Assembly (NCBI GenBank): GCA_036365515.1
Contig: CM070877.1
Coordinates: 1 to 64,000 of the forward strand
DNA: 64,000 nucleotides
Source: Torymus aiolomorphi
Lineage: Eukaryota > Arthropoda > Insecta > Hymenoptera > Torymidae
Direction of reading: 5' to 3'
This document shows positions 54,316 to 64,000 of this stretch, in pieces. Position numbers and translations under genes: made by a program. The notes below the pieces were generated by a model. That model saw only the letters and a program-made list of their open reading frames with translations. It was not told the DNA's origin and ran no database searches. The stretch's first letter is position 1, and each line of letters starts with the position of its first letter.

Positions 54316-55104
54316 CATTTTTCAAAATTGCTCATCTCCGCTAGGTCCTTCGACCCCAAAGGATACTCCATCCACTAGAGCAGGATGATATAGTCGGGTA
54401 TTACATTGACTGAGTAGGCTGAGAAAATTGAAATTTGGTATTTTTGAGCGATTTTCAACGCATTATATCCCAATAAACGAAGAAAAATTTTCTCCAAATT
54501 TAGCCAAAATTCATATATAGGTATTTTGCGCTGCTCTTTCGATTGGCGCTATGATTTTTGCAATATCTGAAAATTTTTGAAAATTATTTTTTCCTATTGG
54601 CTCTACGGCCCTAAAACCTTTTCCATTCGATAGAGCGGAAAAAAATGATCGCGCATATAGTGATTGGTGGGATTTAAAAAATGGATATTTTGGGGGTTTC
54701 AAGCGATTTGAAGTCGATTTGGCCCAAATAAACGATGAAATGTAGAACATTTTCAAAATTGCTCATCTCCGCTAGGTCCTTCGGCCGCAAAGGATACTCC
54801 ATCCACTAGAGCAGGATGATATAGTCGGGTATTGTGACTAGTAGGCTGAGAAAATTGAAATTTGGTATTTTTGAGCGATTTTCAACGCATTATATCCCAA
54901 TAAACGAAGAAAAATTTTTTTCTCCAAATTGAGCCAAAATTCATATATAGGGGTATTTTGCGCTGCTCTTTCGATTGGCGCTGTGATTTTTGCAATATCT
55001 CAAAAATTTTTGAAAATTATTTTTTTCCTATTGGCTCTACGGCCCTAAAACCTTTCCATTCGATAGAGCGGAAAAAAAATAGTCGCGTATAGTGATTGGT
55101 GGGA

Positions 55105-55155
55105 TTTGCCCAAAAAATGGATATTTTGGGGTTTCTATAAATCCTTCGACCCTGC
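55105..55155 (+). repeat. Templated insertion inside a right-block monomer
   Basis: The usual GGGGTTTCAAGCGATTTG is split by about 18 extra bases (about 55,136-55,153) that include TCCTTCGACCC. That 11-mer is normally found in the segment leading into half A. Just upstream GATTTGCCCAAAAAATGG also has four added bases, GCCC. Copying from elsewhere in the monomer during repair or template switching would explain both; an assembly or base-calling error cannot be excluded. Confidence 0.7.
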
Positions 55156-55199
55156 GATTTGAAGTCGATTTGGCCCAAATAAACGATGAAATGTAGAAC

Positions 55200-55628
55200 A
55201 TTTTTCAAAATTGCTCATCTCCGCTAGGTCCTTCGACCCAAAAGATACTCCATCCACTAGAGCAGGATGATATAGTCGGGTATTGTGACTAGTAGGCTGA
55301 GAAAATTGAAATTTGGTATTTTTGAGCGATTTTCAACGCATTATATCCCAATAAACGAAGAAAAATTTTTTTCTCCAAATTGAGCCAAAATTCATATATA
55401 GGGGTATTTTTCGCTGCTCTTTCGATTGGCGCTATGATTTTTGCAATATCTCAAAATTTTTGAAAATTATTTTTTTCCTATTGGCTCTACGGCCCTAAAA
55501 CCTTTTCCATTCGATAGAGCGGAAAAAAATAGTCGCGTATAGTGATTGGTGGGATTTAAAAATGGATATTTTGGGGTTTCAAGCGATTTGAAGTCGATTT
55601 GGCCCAAATAAACGATGAAATGTAGAAC
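55200..55628 (+). repeat. Example full monomer of the right-hand subfamily
   Basis: This copy carries GATACTCC, CCAAATTGAGCC, TATCTCAAAAT and GATTTAAAAATGG together, with CAAGCGATTTG near its end, so it can serve as the reference for the right-hand subfamily. Private changes include TCGACCCAAAAGATAC and TATTTTTCGCTGC. Confidence 0.8.
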
Positions 55629-58600
55629 ATTTTTCAAAATTGCTCATCTCCGCTAGGTCCTTCGACCCCAAAGGATACTCCATCCACTAGAACAGGATGA
55701 TATAGTCGGGTATTGTGACTAGTAGGCTGAGAAAATTGAAATTTGGTATTTTTGAGCGATTTTCAACGCATTATATCCCAATAAACGAAGAAAAATTTTT
55801 TTCTCCAAATTGAGCCAAAATTCATATATAGGGGTATTTTGCGCTGCTCTTTCGATTGGCGCTATGATTTTTGCAATATCTCAAAATTTTTGAAAATTAT
55901 TTTTTCCTATTGGCTCTACGGCCCTAAAACCTTTTCCATTCGATAGAGCGGAAAAAAATAGTCGCGTATAGTGATTGGTGGGATTTAAAAATGGATATTT
56001 TGGGGTTTCAAGCGATTTGAAGTCGATTTGGCCATTTAAATAAACGATGAAATGTAGAACATTTTTCAAAATTGCTCATCTCCGCTAGGTCCTTCGACCC
56101 CAAAGGATACTCCATCCACTAGAGCAGGATGATATAGTCGGGTATTGTGACTAGTAGGCTGAGAAAATTGAAATTTGGTATTTTTGAGCGATTTTCAACG
56201 CATTATATCCCAATAAATGAAGAAAAATTTTTTTCTCCAAATTGAGCCAAAATTCATATATAGGGGTATTTTGCGCTGCTCTTTTCGATTGGCGCTATGA
56301 TTTTTGCAATATCTCAAAATTTTTGAAAATTATTTTTTCCTATTGGCTCTACGGCCCTAAAACCTTTTCCATTCGATAGAGCGGAAAAAATAGTCGCGTA
56401 TAGTGATTGGTGGATTTAAAAATGGATATTTTGGGGTTTCAAGCGATTTGAAGTCGATTTGGCCCAAATAAACGATGAAATGTAGAACATTTTTCAAAAT
56501 TGCTCATCTCCGCTAGGTCCTTCGACCCCAAAGGATACTCCATCCACTAGAGCAGGATGATATAGTCGGGTATTGTGACTAGTAGGCTGAGAAAATTGAA
56601 ATTTGGTATTTTTGAGCGATTTTCAACGCATTATATCCCAATAAACGAAAAAAAATTTTTTTCTCCAAATTGAGCCAAAATTCATATATAGGGGTATTTT
56701 GCGCTGCTCTTTCGATTTGCGCTATGATTTTTGCAATATCTCAAAATTTTTGAAAATTATTTTTTTCCTATTGGCTCTACGGCCCTAAAACCTTTTCCAT
56801 TCGATAGAGCGGAAAAAAATAGTCGCGTATAGTGATTGGTGGGATTTAAAAATGGATATTTTGGGGTTTCAAGCGATTTGAAGTCGATTTGGCCCAAATA
56901 AACGATGAAATGTAGAACATTTTTCAAAATTGCTCATCTCTTCTAGGTCCTTCGACCCCAAAGGATACTCCATCCACTAGAGCAGGATGATATAGTCGGG
57001 TATTGTGACTAGTAGGCTGAGAAAATTGAAATTTGGTATTTTTGAGCGATTTTCAACGCATTATATCCCAATAAACGAAGAAAAATTTTTTCTCCAAATT
57101 GAGCCAAAATTCATATATAGGGGTATTTTGCGCTGCTCTTTCGATTGGCGCTATGATTTTGCAATATCTCAAAATTTTTGAAAATTATTATTTTCCTATT
57201 GGCTCTACGGTCCTAAAACCTTTTCCATTCGATAGAGCGGAAAAAAAAAATAGTCGCGTATAGTGATTGGTGAGATTTAAAAATGGATATTTTGGGGTTT
57301 CAAGCGATTTGAAGTCGATTTGGCCCAAATAAACGATGAAATGTAGAACATTTTTCAAAATTGCTCATCTCCGCTAGGTCCTTCGACCCCAAAGGATACT
57401 CCATCCACTAGAGCAGGATGATATAGTCGGGTATTGTGACTAGTAGGCTGAGAAAATTGAAATTTGGTATTTTTGAGCGATTTTCAACGCATTATATCCC
57501 AATAAACGAAGAAAAATTTTTTCTCCAAATTGAGCCAAAATTCATATATAGGGGTATTTTGCGCTGCTCTTTCGATTGGCGCTATGATTTTTGCAATATC
57601 TCAAAATTTTTGAAAATTATTTTTTTCCTATTGGCTCTACGGCCCTAAAACCTTTTCCATTCGATAGAGCGGAAAAAAATAGTCGCGTATAGTGATTGGT
57701 GGGATTTAAAAATGGATATTTTGGGGTTTCAAGCGATTTGAAGTCGATTTGGCCCAAATAAACGATGAAATGTAGAACATTTTTCAAAATTGCTCATCTC
57801 CGCTAGGTCCTTCGACCCCAAAGGATACTCCATCCACTAGAGCAGGATGATATAGTCGGGTATTGTGACTAGTAGGCTGAGAAAAAATTGAAATTTGGTA
57901 TTTTTGAGCGATTTTCAACGCATTATATCCCAATAAACGAAGAAAAATTTTTTTCTCCAAATTGAGCCAAAATTCATATAGGGGTATTTTGCGCTGCTCT
58001 TTCGATTGGCGCTATGATTTTTGCAATATCTCAAAATTTTTGAAAATTATTTTTGTCCTATTGGCTCTACGGCCCTAAAACCTTTTCCATTCGATAGAGC
58101 GGAAAAAAATAGTCGCGTATAGTGATTGGTGGGATTTAAAAATGGATATTTTGGGGTTTCAAGCGATTTGAAGTCGATTTGGCCCAAATAAACGATGAAA
58201 TGTAGAACATTTTTCAAAATTGCTCATCTCCGCTAGGTCCTTCGACCCCAAAGGATACTCCATCCACTAGAGCAGGATGATATAGTCGGGTATTGTGACT
58301 AGTAGGCTGAGAAAATTGAAATTTGGTATTTTTGAGCGATTTTCAACGCATTATATCCCAATAAACGAAGAAAAATTTTTTTCTCCAAATTGAGCCAAAA
58401 TTCATATATAGGGGTATTTTGCGCTGCTCTTTCGATTGGCGCTATGATTTTTGCAATATCTCAAAATTTTTGAAAATTATTTTTTTCCTATTGGCTCTAC
58501 GGCCCTAAAACCTTTTCCATTCGATAGAGCGGAAAAAAAATAGTCGCGTATAGTGATTGGTGGGATTTAAAAATGGATATTTTGGGGTTTCAAGCGATTT

Positions 58601-61600
58601 GAAGTCGATTTGGCCCAAATAAACGATGAAATGTAGAACATTTTTCAAAATTGCTCATCTCCGCTAGGTCCTTCGACCCCAAAGGATACTCCATCCACTA
58701 GAGCAGGATGATATAGTCGGGTATTGTGACTAGTAGGCTGAGAAAATTGAAATTTGGTATTTTTGAGCGATTTTCAACGCTCAAATATCCCAATAAACGA
58801 AGAAAAATTTTTTTCTCCAAATTGAGCCAAAATTCATATATAGGGGTATTTTGCGCTGCTCTTTCGATTGGCGCTATGATTTTTGCAATATCTCAAAATT
58901 TTTGAAAATTATTTTTTCCTATTGGCTCTACGGTCCTAAAACCTTTTCCATTTGATAGAGCGGAAAAAATAGTCGCGTATAGTGATTGGTGGGATTTAAA
59001 AATGGATATTTTGGGGTTTCAAGCGATTTGAAGTCGATTTGGCCCATATAAACGATGAAATGTAGAACATTTTTCAAAATTGCTCATCTCCGCTAAGTCC
59101 TTCGACCCCAAAGGATACTCCATCCACTAGAGCAGGATGATATAGTCGGGTATTGTGACTAGTAGGCTGAGAAAATTGAAATTTGGTATTTTTGAGCGAT
59201 TTTCAACGCATTATATCCCAATAAACGAAGAAAAATTTTTTTCTCCAAATTGAGCCAAAATTCATATATAGGGTTATTTTGCGCTGCTCTTTCGATTGGC
59301 GCTATGATTTTTGCAATATCTCAAAATTCTTGAAAATTATTTTTTTCCTATTGGCTCTACGGCCCTAAAACCTTTTCCATTCGATAGAGCGGAAAAAAAT
59401 AGTCGCGTATAGTGATTGGTGGGATTTAAAAATGGATATTTTGGGGTTTCAAGCGATTTGAAGTCGATTTGGCCCAAATAAACGATGAAATGTAGAACAT
59501 TTTTCAAAATTGCTCATCTCTTCTAGGTCCTTCGACCCCAAAGGATACTCCATCCACTAGAGCAGGATGATATAGTCGGGTATTGTGACTAGTAGGCTGA
59601 GAAAATTGAAATTTGGTATTTTTGAGCGATTTTCAACGCATTATATCCCAATAAACGAAGAAAAATTTTTTTCTCCAAATTGAGCCAAAATTCATATATA
59701 GGGGTATTTTGCGCTGCTCTTTCGATTGGCGCTATGATTTTTGCAATATCTCAAAATTTTTGAAAATTATTATTTTCCTATTGGCTCTACGGTCCTAAAA
59801 CCTTTTCCATTCGATAGAGCGGAAAAAAATAGTCGCGTATAGTGATTGGTGGGATTTAAAAATGGATATTTTGGGGTTTCAAGCGATTTGAAGTCGATTT
59901 GGCCCAAATAAACGATGAAATGTAGAACATTTTTCAAAATTGCTCATCTCCGCTAGGACCTTCGACCCTAAAGGATACTCCATCCACTAGAGCAGGGTGA
60001 TATAGTCGGGTATTGTGACTAGTAGGCTGAGAAAATTGAAATTTGGTATTTTTGAGCGATTTTCAACGCATTATATCCCAATAAACGAAGAAAAATTTTT
60101 TTCTCCAAATTGAGCCAAAATTCATATATAGGGGTATTTTGCGCTGCTCTTTCGATTGGCGCTATGATTTTTGCAATATCTCAAAATTTTTGAAAATTAT
60201 TATTTTCCTATTGGCTCTACGGTCCTAAAACCTTTTCCATTCGATAGAGCGGAAAAAAATAGTCGCGTATAGTGATTGGTGGGATTTAAAAATGGATATT
60301 TTGGGGTTTCAAGCGATTTGAAGTCGATTTGGCCCAAATAAACGATGAAATGTAGAACATTTTTCAAAATTGCTCATCTCCGCTAGGTCCTTCGACCCCA
60401 AAGGATACTCCATCCACTAGAGCAGGATGATATAGTCGGGTATTGTGACTAGTAGGCTGAGAAAATTGAAATTTGGTATTTTTGAGCGATTTTCAACGCA
60501 TTATATCCCAATAAACGAAGAAAAATTTTTTTCTCCAAATTGAGCCAAAATTCATATATAGGGGTATTTTGCGCTGCTCTTTCGATTGGCGCTATGATTT
60601 TTGCAATATCTCACAATTTTTGAAAATTATTTTTTTCCTATTGGCTCTACGGCCCTAAAACCTTTTCCATTCGATAGAGCGGAAAAAAATAGTCGCGTAT
60701 AGTGATTGGTGGGATTTAAAAATGGATATTTTGGGGTTTCAAGCGATTTGAAGTCGATTTGGCCCAAATAAACGATGAAATGTAGAACATTTTTCAAAAT
60801 TGCTCATCTCCGCTAGGTCCTTCGACCCCAAAGGATACTCCATCCACTAGAGCAGGATGATATAGTCGGGTATTGTGACTAGTAGGCTGAGAAAATTGAA
60901 ATTTGGTATTTTTGAGCGATTTTCAACGCATTATATCCCAATAAACGAAGAAAAATTTTTTTCTCCAAATTGAGCCAAAATTAATATATAGGGGCATTTT
61001 GCGCTGCTCTTTCGATTGGCGCTATGATTTTTGCAATATCTCAAAATTTTTGAAAATTATTTTTTTCCTATTGGCTCTACGGCCCTAAAACCTTTTCCAT
61101 TCGATAGAGCGGAAAAAAATAGTCGCGTATAGTGATTGGTGGGATTTAAAAATGGATATTTTGGGGTTTCAAGCGATTTGAAGTCGATTTGGCCCAAATA
61201 AACGATGAAATGTAGAACATTTTTCAAAATTGCTCATCTCCGCTAGGTCCTTCGACCCCAAAGGATACTCCATCCACTAGAGCAGGATGATATAGTCGGG
61301 TATTGTGACTAGTAGGCTGAGAAAATTGAAATTTGGTATTTTTGAGCGATTTTCAACGCATTATATCCCAATAAACGAAGAAAAATTTTTTTCTCCAAAT
61401 TGAGCCAAAATTCATATATAGGGGTATTTTGCGCGCTCTTTCGATTGGCGCTATGATTTTTGCAATATCTCAAAATTTTTGAAAATTATTTTTTTCCTAT
61501 TGGCTCTACGGCCCTAAAACCTTTTCCATTCGATAGAGCGGAAAAAAATAGTCGCGTATAGTGATTGGTGGGATTTAAAAATGGATATTTTGGGGTTTCA

Positions 61601-63590
61601 AGCGATTTGAAGTCGATTTGGCCCAAATAAACGATGAAATGTAGAACATTTTTCAAAATTGCTCATCTCCGCTAGGTCCTTCGACCCCAAAGGATACTCC
61701 ATCCACTAGAGCAGGATGATATAGTCGGGTATTGTGACTAGTAGGCTGAGAAAATTGAAATTTGGTATTTTTGAGCGATTTTCAACGCATTATATCCCAA
61801 TAAACGAAGAAAAATTTTTTTCTCCAAATTGAGCCAAAATTCATATATAGGGGTATTTTGCGCTGCTCTTTCGATTGGCGCTATGATTTTTGCAATATCT
61901 CAAAATTTTTGAAAATTATTTTTTCCTATTGGCTCTACGGCCCTAAAACCTTTTCCATTCGATAGAGCGGAAAAAAATAGTCGCGTATAGTGATTGGTGG
62001 GATTTAAAAATGGATATTTTGGGGTTTCAAGCGATTTGAAGTCGATTTGGCCCAAATAAACGATGAAATGTAGAACATTTTTCAAAATTGCTCATCTCCG
62101 CTAGGTCCTTCGACCCCAAAGGATACTCCATCCACTAGAGCAGGATGATATAGTCGGGTATTGTGACTAGTAGGCTGAGAAAATTGAAATTTGGTATTTT
62201 TGAGCGATTTTCAACGCATTATATCCCAATAAACGAAGAAAAATTTTTTCTCCAAATTGAGCCAAAATTCATATATAGGGGTATTTTGCGCTGCTCTTTC
62301 GATTGGCGCTATGATTTTTGCAATATCTCAAAATTTTTGAAAATTATTTTTTCCTATTGGCTCTACGGCCCTAAAACCTTTTCCATTCGATAGAGCGGAA
62401 AAAAATAGTCGCGTATAGTGATTGGTGGGATTTAAAAATGGATATTTTGGGGTTTCAAGCGATTTGAAGTCGATTTGGCCCAAATAAACGATGAAATGTA
62501 GAACATTTTTCAAAATTGCTCATCTCCGCTAGGTCCTTCGACCCCAAAGGATACTCCATCCACTAGAGCAGGATGATATAGTCGGGTATTGTGACTAGTA
62601 GGCTGAGAAAATTGAAATTTGGTATTTTTGAGCGATTTTCAACGCATTATATCCCAATAAACGAAGAAAAATTTTTTTCTCCAAATTGAGCCAAAATTCA
62701 TATATAGGGGTATTTTGCGCTGCTCTTTCGATTGGCGCTATGATTTTTGCAATATCTCAAAATTTTTGAAAATTATTTTTTTCCTATTGGCTCTACGGCC
62801 CTAAAACCTTTTCCATTCGATAGAGCGGAAAAAAATAGTCGCGTATAGTGATTGGTGAGATTTAAAAATGGATATTTTGGGGTTTCAAGCGATTTGAAGT
62901 CGATTTGGCCCAAATAAACGATGAAATGTAGAACATTTTTCAAAATTGCTCATCTCCGCTAGGTCCTTCGACCCCAAAGGATACTCCATCCACTAGAGCA
63001 GGATGATATAGTCGGGTATTGTGACTAGTAGGCTGAGAAAATTGAAATTTGGTATTTTTGAGCGATTTTCAACGCATTATATCCCAATAAACGAAGAAAA
63101 ATTTTTTTCTCCAAATTGAGCCAAAATTCATATATAGGGGTATTTTGCGCTGCTCTTTCGATTGGCGCTATGATTTTTGCAATATCTCAAAATTTTTGAA
63201 AATTATTTTTTTCCTATTGGCTCTACGGCCCTAAAACCTTTTCCATTCGATAGAGCGGAAAAAAATTGTCGCGTATAGTGATTGGTGGGAATAAAAAATG
63301 GATATTTTGGGTTTTCGGGCGATTTGAAGTCGATTTGGCCCAAATAAACGATGAAATGTAGAACATTTTTCAACATTGCTCATCTCCGCTAGGTCCTTCG
63401 ACCCCAAAGGATATTCCATCCACTAGAGCAGGAAGATATAGTCGGGTATTGTGACTAGTAGGCTGAGAAACTTGAAATTTGGCATTTTTGAGCGATTTTC
63501 AACGCATTATATCCCAATAAACGAAGAAAAATTTTTTTCTCCAAATTGAGCCAAAATTCATATATAGGGGTATTTTGCGCTGCTCTTTCG

Positions 63591-63612
63591 ATTGCACTGA
63601 GAAAAAAAAAAA
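63591..63612. other. Junction of satellite array with flank, with an A11 run
   Basis: The monomer reads normally to CTTTCGATTG (ending 63,594) and should continue GCGCTATG. Instead CACTGAG followed by eleven A begins at 63,595. The break lies inside the extra segment of half A, not at a monomer end. CACTG termini are known for some CACTA/EnSpm and Chapaev-type DNA transposons, and an A run could be the tail of a retroposed sequence. Neither is proven, since no second end is visible. Confidence 0.8.
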
Positions 63613-63839
63613 GTTCTCCTAACTTTTGAGACTCCGGTCAAAGCATTGAGAATAATACCAAGTACATGCCGCTTGGAAGTTTGGTACGTACAACCGAACT
63701 TTCCGTTGTGCCGTACTTGGTCTATATCAAGCGTCACTGACCGAGCACAAACGGTTCGCGTGAGTGTAAACAATATTTTTGAATTCACTTATTTCAACGC
63801 GGACATGATATGCAAGGCTGCGAGCACAACGGATGCACA
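63613..63839. other. Unique flanking sequence, possible promoter or 5' UTR
   Basis: This sequence is not satellite. It is less AT-rich than the array, contains several CpG and lies directly upstream of the candidate first exon. It holds the imperfect palindrome at 63,658-63,720 and a possible splice donor, CGC|GTGAGT, with GT at 63,760-63,761. The + frame is open from 63,601 to the TAA ending at 63,867 (88 codons), but with no good start codon and no recognisable domain, so I do not call it a gene. By position it is likely to include promoter and 5' UTR if the exon is real. Confidence 0.5.
63658..63720. repeat. Imperfect inverted repeat of 63 bp in the unique flank
   Basis: The stretch opens with CCAAGTAC and closes with GTACTTGG. 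Further in, GGAAGTTTGGT on the left pairs with ACCGAACTTTCC on the right with one or two mismatches, and the centre is the palindrome GTACGTAC (63,684-63,691). The parts next to the outer arms pair poorly. As RNA it could fold into a hairpin; as DNA it could be a dyad binding site or a relic of a transposon terminus. The function is unknown. Confidence 0.65.
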
Positions 63840-63906
63840 ATGGACAGGTTTTGTGTGGAATTACTAACCAACTGGAATTTGAGCAATTTCATCGAAAGAT
63901 TTGAAA
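63840..63906 (+). CDS. Candidate first coding exon of an unidentified gene (partial)
   Basis: An ATG at 63,840 has A at -3 and G at +4, a good eukaryotic start context. The frame runs 22 codons plus one base to 63,906 and is followed directly by GTAAGT (63,907-63,912), the canonical 5' splice site; reading through would hit TAA at 63,912-63,914. The peptide begins MDRFCVELLTNW and ends LSNFIERFE. Its pattern of leucine, tryptophan, isoleucine and phenylalanine recalls the first helices of SAM-like domains found near the N-terminus of many insect proteins; this is a weak resemblance. An upstream ATG at 63,833 opens a different 23-codon frame ending in TGA at 63,902-63,904, a possible uORF. The exon starts 245 bp from the array end. 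The rest of the gene lies outside the window, so the call rests on start context, donor and peptide composition alone. Confidence 0.4.
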
Positions 63907-64000
63907 GTAAGTAATATACTATAATATAATATAACAACTAATAAGTTATGACACATGACTATTTAAATCTAATCATCCGGAAGGCACAGCACCTAACCTA
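63907..64000 (+). other. Probable start of first intron
   Basis: The sequence begins GTAAGTAATATAC and turns strongly AT-rich (ATAATATAATATAAC), as expected for an intron after the candidate exon. No acceptor is seen before the window ends. Confidence 0.35.
63992..64000 (-). repeat. CCTAACCTA, possible start of a TTAGG-type repeat
   Basis: The window closes on CCTAACCTA, almost two units of CCTAA, the complement of the TTAGG arthropod telomere repeat. Only nine bases are visible, so chance, a short interspersed TTAGG tract or a longer tract beyond the window are all possible. A location 94 bp into a putative intron favours an interspersed tract over a chromosome end. Confidence 0.2.

Larger units (their letters stand above)
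1..63594. repeat. Satellite DNA array, 428-429 bp monomer, about 149 head-to-tail copies
   Basis: The same unit recurs without interruption and in one orientation from the first base to 63,594. Recognisable landmarks in every intact unit are CATTTTTCAAAATTGCTC, TCCTTCGACCCC, GACTAGTAGGCTGAG, CATATATAGGGG, TTGCGCTGCTCTTTCGATTG, CATTCGATAGAGCGGAA and GATTTGAAGTCGATTTGG. Full copies measure 428-429 bp; the one-base difference is mostly GGCCTAAAA against GGCCCTAAAA. One copy I counted by hand (43,141-43,569) has 153 G+C of 429 (about 36% GC) and 17 CpG. Variation between neighbours is mostly single substitutions and homopolymer length. No coding gene, transposon or spacer interrupts the array. 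The left end lies outside the window, so total length is unknown. Centromeric or pericentromeric heterochromatin is the usual setting for such arrays, but this is inference. Confidence 0.98.
54047..63594 (+). repeat. Right-hand satellite subfamily (about 22 monomers)
   Basis: Copies here share bases that separate them from the core: GGATACTCC (core GGATATTCC), CCAAATTGAGCC (core CCAAATTTAGCC), TATCTCAAAAT (core TATCTGAAAAT), GATTTAAAAATGG (core GATTAAAAAATGG) and a fixed CAAGCG plus AGAGCAGG, except AGAACAGG at about 55,687. One copy near 54,490-54,560 has core-type bases in the middle, so the boundary is interleaved. From about 55.3 kb the block is very uniform. The last copy is broken at 63,594, within half A after CTTTCGATTG. 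Confidence 0.9.

Noticed and set aside
1..63594. CRISPR array or other prokaryotic direct repeat system
   Set aside because: Units are 429 bp, contiguous and without unique spacers, and no cas or other prokaryotic genes are present.
63721..63740. TATA box and initiator (TCTATATCA with TCACTGA downstream)
   Set aside because: The spacing of about 10 bp is too short for a TATA-initiator pair, and AT-rich sequence gives such matches by chance.
63558..63788. Minus-strand open frame of 76 codons crossing the array junction
   Set aside because: It runs from unique flank across the A11 run into the satellite and overlaps the palindrome. A real exon would not be expected to end in the satellite, and no splice site supports it.
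63601..63867. Plus-strand open stretch of 88 codons ending at TAA 63,865-63,867
   Set aside because: It starts right after a TGA at the junction, has only a TTG as possible start, begins with lysines from the poly-A run and shows no recognisable domain. The ATG exon in another frame is more convincing.

Overview
This window is almost entirely one eukaryotic satellite DNA array. Positions 1-63,594 hold about 149 head-to-tail copies of an AT-rich monomer of 428-429 bp, all in the same orientation. Only the last 406 bp (63,595-64,000) are non-satellite. I see no prokaryotic operons, rRNA, tRNA, CRISPR array or intact transposon genes. The array, a canonical GTAAGT splice donor in the flank, lack of CpG depletion (17 CpG in one 429-bp monomer against about 13.5 expected from its 70 C and 83 G) and a terminal CCTAACCTA that matches the arthropod TTAGG telomere motif together suggest an insect or other arthropod. 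The species cannot be named from the sequence.

Layout: 1-505, a variant 'edge' monomer followed by one cut to 133 bp; 506-6,575, a mixed block; 6,576-45,616, a long homogenised core of about 91 monomers; 45,617-53,859, a disordered block rich in indels; 53,860-54,046, a short truncated piece; 54,047-63,594, a second subfamily with its own diagnostic bases; 63,595-64,000, unique flank. The subfamily boundary lies at two truncated monomers (breaks at 53,859 and 54,046).

The monomer is compound. It consists of a 255-bp half and a 174-bp half that are diverged copies of one ancestral unit of about 174 bp. The long half carries an extra segment of about 81 bp, rich in phased A-tracts, that may itself be an older internal duplication. 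The modern 429-bp unit therefore looks like a fixed 'dimer plus insert'.

In the flank, the best gene signal is a short 5' coding exon on the + strand (63,840-63,906): ATG in good context, 22 codons plus one base, then GTAAGT. It begins only 245 bp from the array end. Its peptide faintly resembles the first part of SAM-type helical domains in insect proteins, which is a guess. The other open frames of 60-113 codons come from the repeat and are not convincing genes. I found no coherent new gene system. The most informative signals are the nested origin of the monomer, the variants shared between the two array ends, the missing variant combination in the core, and the gene start beside the array.
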